DNA of 64,000 nucleotides, taken from Tateyamaria omphalii. GTDB taxonomy: Bacteria; Pseudomonadota; Alphaproteobacteria; Rhodobacterales; Rhodobacteraceae. Below the pieces are notes generated by a model. The model saw nothing but the letters and a program-made list of their open reading frames with translations. It was not told where the DNA came from and did no database searches. The stretch is taken from assembly GCF_019802125.1 (NCBI RefSeq), contig NZ_JAHVHT010000001.1:1054001-1118000 (forward strand). Direction: 5' to 3'. This document shows positions 62,010 through 64,000 of the stretch, piece after piece (the first letter of the stretch is position 1; each line of letters begins with the position of its first letter). The translations under genes and the position numbers were made by a program.

Positions 62010-62795
62010 ATGGCTTTTGAAATCTCTCTCAGCGGCAAGACAGCGGTCATCACCGGTTCCAATTCGGGCATCGGATTGGGCATGGCCTGGGAACTGGCGC
62101 GTGCAGGGGCGGATGTGGTGCTGAACTCGTTCACTGACAATGACGAAGATCACGCCATCGCCAAGGAGATCGCGGATGAGACGGGCACAAACGCCCGCTA
62201 TATCCAGGCCGACATGTCCAAGGGCGATCAATGTCGCGCGCTTGTGGAAAAGGCAGGCGCCTGCGACATCCTGATCAACAATGCGGGCATCCAGCATGTG
62301 GCCGGCATCCCCGAGTTTCCGGTCGAGAAATGGGACGCCATCATCGCGATCAACCTCAGCTCGGCCTTTCACACCACCGCTGCGGCTTTGCCCATAATGC
62401 GGGATGCGGGCTGGGGCCGCGTGATCAACGTGTCCTCGGCCCATGGACTGACAGCGTCGCCCTATAAATCAGCCTATATCGCTGCTAAGCATGGTATCGT
62501 CGGTCTGACCAAGACCACAGCGCTGGAGACCGCCGAAGAGCCGATCACCGCCAACGCGATCTGCCCGGGCTACGTGCTGACCCCGCTGGTCGAAAGCCAG
62601 ATCCCCGACACGATGAAGGAATATGACATGGGCCGCGAAGAGGTGATCAAGAACGTGATGCTCAAGCGCCAGCCGTCAAAGGAATTTGCCACGACAGAGC
62701 AGATGGGCGGCACGGCCGTTTTTCTCTGCTCGTCCGCTGCCGACCAGATCACCGGCACGACGATCAGTGTCGATGGGGGTTGGACGGCGCTCTGA
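62010..62795 (+). CDS. bdhA: D-beta-hydroxybutyrate dehydrogenase (SDR family)
   Basis: 261 aa, classical SDR. The cofactor motif is TGSNSGIG (15-22), NNAGIQHV follows, and the catalytic Ser-Tyr-Lys is in NVSSAHGL and YKSAYIAAKHG. The pattern LKRQPSKEFATTEQMGG near 225-241 is characteristic of PHB-linked 3-hydroxybutyrate dehydrogenases, as is VDGGWTAL at the end. It oxidises 3-hydroxybutyrate to acetoacetate in PHB degradation. GAAAGGATCCCAGCA precedes the ATG. A patatin gene follows on the same strand 73 bases on. Confidence 0.95.
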   Translation: MAFEISLSGKTAVITGSNSGIGLGMAWELARAGADVVLNSFTDNDEDHAIAKEIADETGTNARYIQADMSKGDQCRALVEKAGACDILINNAGIQHVAGIPEFPVEKWDAIIAINLSSAFHTTAAALPIMRDAGWGRVINVSSAHGLTASPYKSAYIAAKHGIVGLTKTTALETAEEPITANAICPGYVLTPLVESQIPDTMKEYDMGREEVIKNVMLKRQPSKEFATTEQMGGTAVFLCSSAADQITGTTISVDGGWTAL

Positions 62796-62796
62796 T

Positions 62797-62835
62797 CCGT
62801 CCTTCATCTTGCCAGAAAAACTCCCGCCGGAGGCT
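62797..62835. repeat. REP-like dispersed element, copy 4 (inverted)
   Basis: The reverse complement reads CCGGCGGGAGTTTTTCTGGC then AAGATGAAGG, matching the tail of the other three copies (CGTATTTTTGG.CAGAAGAAGG). It lies between bdhA and the patatin gene. Confidence 0.5.
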
Positions 62836-62868
62836 CCCGCAGTCTTCATCCAAACCGGAGGTCACCCA

Positions 62869-63900
62869 ATGACGCGCAAGAAGATCAACGTCGCCCTGCA
62901 AGGCGGAGGGGCGCACGGCGCTTTCACCTGGGGCGCGCTCGACGTGCTGCTGGCCGATGACCGGATCGAGATCGCGGGCGTGTCCGGCACATCTGCGGGC
63001 GCGCTAAACGGCGCTGCGATCAAGGCGGGCCTTGCCTTTGGCGGCGAGGATGCGGCGCGCGAGAACCTCGATTGGCTCTGGGCACAGGTGGCCGGGGTGC
63101 AGGATATGCGCATCGCAACCTGGATGGCGCCGTTTGGCCCCGCGCAGATCTCGCAGGCGCTGGAATACTCGCTGCCCTACGCCATCGGGGACGCAGTCGG
63201 TCGCATGGTGTCGCCCTACACCTACGGCCCGTTTTACCGCAATCCGCTCACCGACATCGTGTCGAAGTTCAACATGGACAAGGTGTGCTGCGATGACGGT
63301 CCGCAGCTTTTCATCAACGCCACGCGCGTGCGCAACGGCAAGCTGCGTGTCTTTGGTCAGGCGGAGGTGACGCCGGATGTGATCATGGCGTCCGCCTGCC
63401 TGCCCACGCTGTTTCAGGCGGTGGTGATCCACGATACCGAAACAGGGCAGGAGGAGGAGTTCTGGGACGGCGGCTATACCGGCAATCCGGCGCTCTTTCC
63501 CTTGTTCGACGCCTCGCTGCCCAACGACATCGTGGTTATCAATATCAATCCGCTGGAACGCGATCACCTGCCGCGCACACCGCAGCAGATCCAGAACCGG
63601 ATCAACGAGATCAGCTTCAACTCGTCACTGCTGCGCGAGATGCGAGCGATTGCATTTGTGAAGCGGCTGATTGACGAGGGCACGATCAAAGAGGGCCAGA
63701 TGCGGCGGATCAACATGCACATGATCGCGGACGATGCGCTGATGAATGATCTGAGCGTGGCAACCAAGGTTGTGCCAAACGGCTTTGTTATGGGCCGGTT
63801 ACGCGACGCAGGCGCGAGGGCGGCCCAACATTTCCTGGACACGCATTTCGACCAGATCGGCAGATGTGACACCATCGACATGCGCGAGATGTTCGGCTAG
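62869..63900 (+). CDS. patatin-like phospholipase
   Basis: 343 aa. The patatin motifs are complete: oxyanion GGGAHGAF (12-19), nucleophile Ser42 in GVSGTSAGALNGA, and catalytic Asp200 in EFWDGGYTGNPAL. The enzyme should hydrolyse acyl esters (phospholipid or lipid). Its place just after bdhA is repeated in relatives and suggests a role in PHB granule or lipid turnover, but that is inferred. GGAGGTCACCCA before ATG 62869 fixes the start. Confidence 0.95.
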   Translation: MTRKKINVALQGGGAHGAFTWGALDVLLADDRIEIAGVSGTSAGALNGAAIKAGLAFGGEDAARENLDWLWAQVAGVQDMRIATWMAPFGPAQISQALEYSLPYAIGDAVGRMVSPYTYGPFYRNPLTDIVSKFNMDKVCCDDGPQLFINATRVRNGKLRVFGQAEVTPDVIMASACLPTLFQAVVIHDTETGQEEEFWDGGYTGNPALFPLFDASLPNDIVVININPLERDHLPRTPQQIQNRINEISFNSSLLREMRAIAFVKRLIDEGTIKEGQMRRINMHMIADDALMNDLSVATKVVPNGFVMGRLRDAGARAAQHFLDTHFDQIGRCDTIDMREMFG

Positions 63901-63905
63901 CGGGC

Positions 63906-63951
63906 AAAAATCCGACACGGATTTTTGACAAGATTTTTTGTAAAAATCTTG
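63906..63951. repeat. paired hairpins with ACA and TGT loops, copy 2
   Basis: AAAAATCCG-ACA-CGGATTTTT (63906-63926) is followed after two bases by CAAGATTTTT-TGT-AAAAATCTTG (63929-63951). Same plan as 43917-43963: two perfect stems in tandem, loops ACA then TGT, shortly after a plus-strand stop codon, with GTCAGG nearby downstream in both. The stem sequences differ completely. Confidence 0.75.
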
Positions 63952-64000
63952 TCCCCGTCAGGATGGTGGAACGGTCGGGTCCTTGCCGTTCGGATAAACG

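Overview
The window is about 62% G+C and reads as a chromosomal segment of a marine Rhodobacterales (Roseobacter-group) alphaproteobacterium. The main reasons are the dusB(nifR3)-ntrB-ntrC-ntrY-ntrX gene order followed further on by trkA-trkH-hfq-hflX, an NtrC without the sigma-54 contact loop as in Rhodobacter, a porphobilinogen synthase without zinc cysteines, the DUF6477/DUF6456 pair, and a hairpin repeat of a kind I associate with this order. I saw no tRNA, rRNA, CRISPR array, phage or complete insertion sequence.

Layout. 1-6.7 kb: trmFO (cut by the window edge), an ECHDC3-like crotonase, a hotdog thioesterase, a divergent DUF1127/MocR pair with repeated half-sites between them, a zinc-ribbon membrane protein pair, and rplM-rpsI with promoter and terminator. 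6.8-17.3 kb: a luciferase-like oxidoreductase, ppk2-tetR, metA (acetyl-type) with an alpha/beta hydrolase, two EamA exporters, a FadL-like porin with a cluster of palindromes upstream, and guaA coupled to an ABM-domain gene. 17.5-25.5 kb: an MttB-like methyltransferase, DUF6477/DUF6456, a possible PagL-type lipid A deacylase, lipA, hpt, ratA and an MmgE/PrpD protein. 25.4-28.9 kb: amt, then ispD-ispF-pgpA-pncC, four genes joined by stop/start overlaps.

29-44 kb: the nitrogen-regulatory operon dusB-ntrBC-ntrYX and the potassium/Hfq/HflX block. These are separated by about 3 kb of unrelated genes: a two-domain SnoaL-like protein, a lipoprotein, a small DnaB-like ATPase of lower G+C, and a long inverted repeat. 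44-58 kb: rluE-penicillin acylase, a beta-hydroxyacid dehydrogenase, a Ysc84 lipoprotein, hemB, mfd, an MFS exporter and an acyl-CoA synthetase-DsbA pair. 58-64 kb: an XRE-cupin regulator, an aquaporin, an orphan peptide-binding protein, a candidate small RNA with its own promoter and terminator, bdhA and a patatin-like lipase.

Most of the window is core metabolism. The less ordinary parts are non-coding: paired ACA/TGT-loop hairpins at two loci, a four-copy REP-like family, one copy of which seems to supply a ribosome binding site and start codon, the 31-base inverted repeat beside the DnaB-like gene, the palindrome cluster upstream of the porin, and the 76-nt sRNA candidate.
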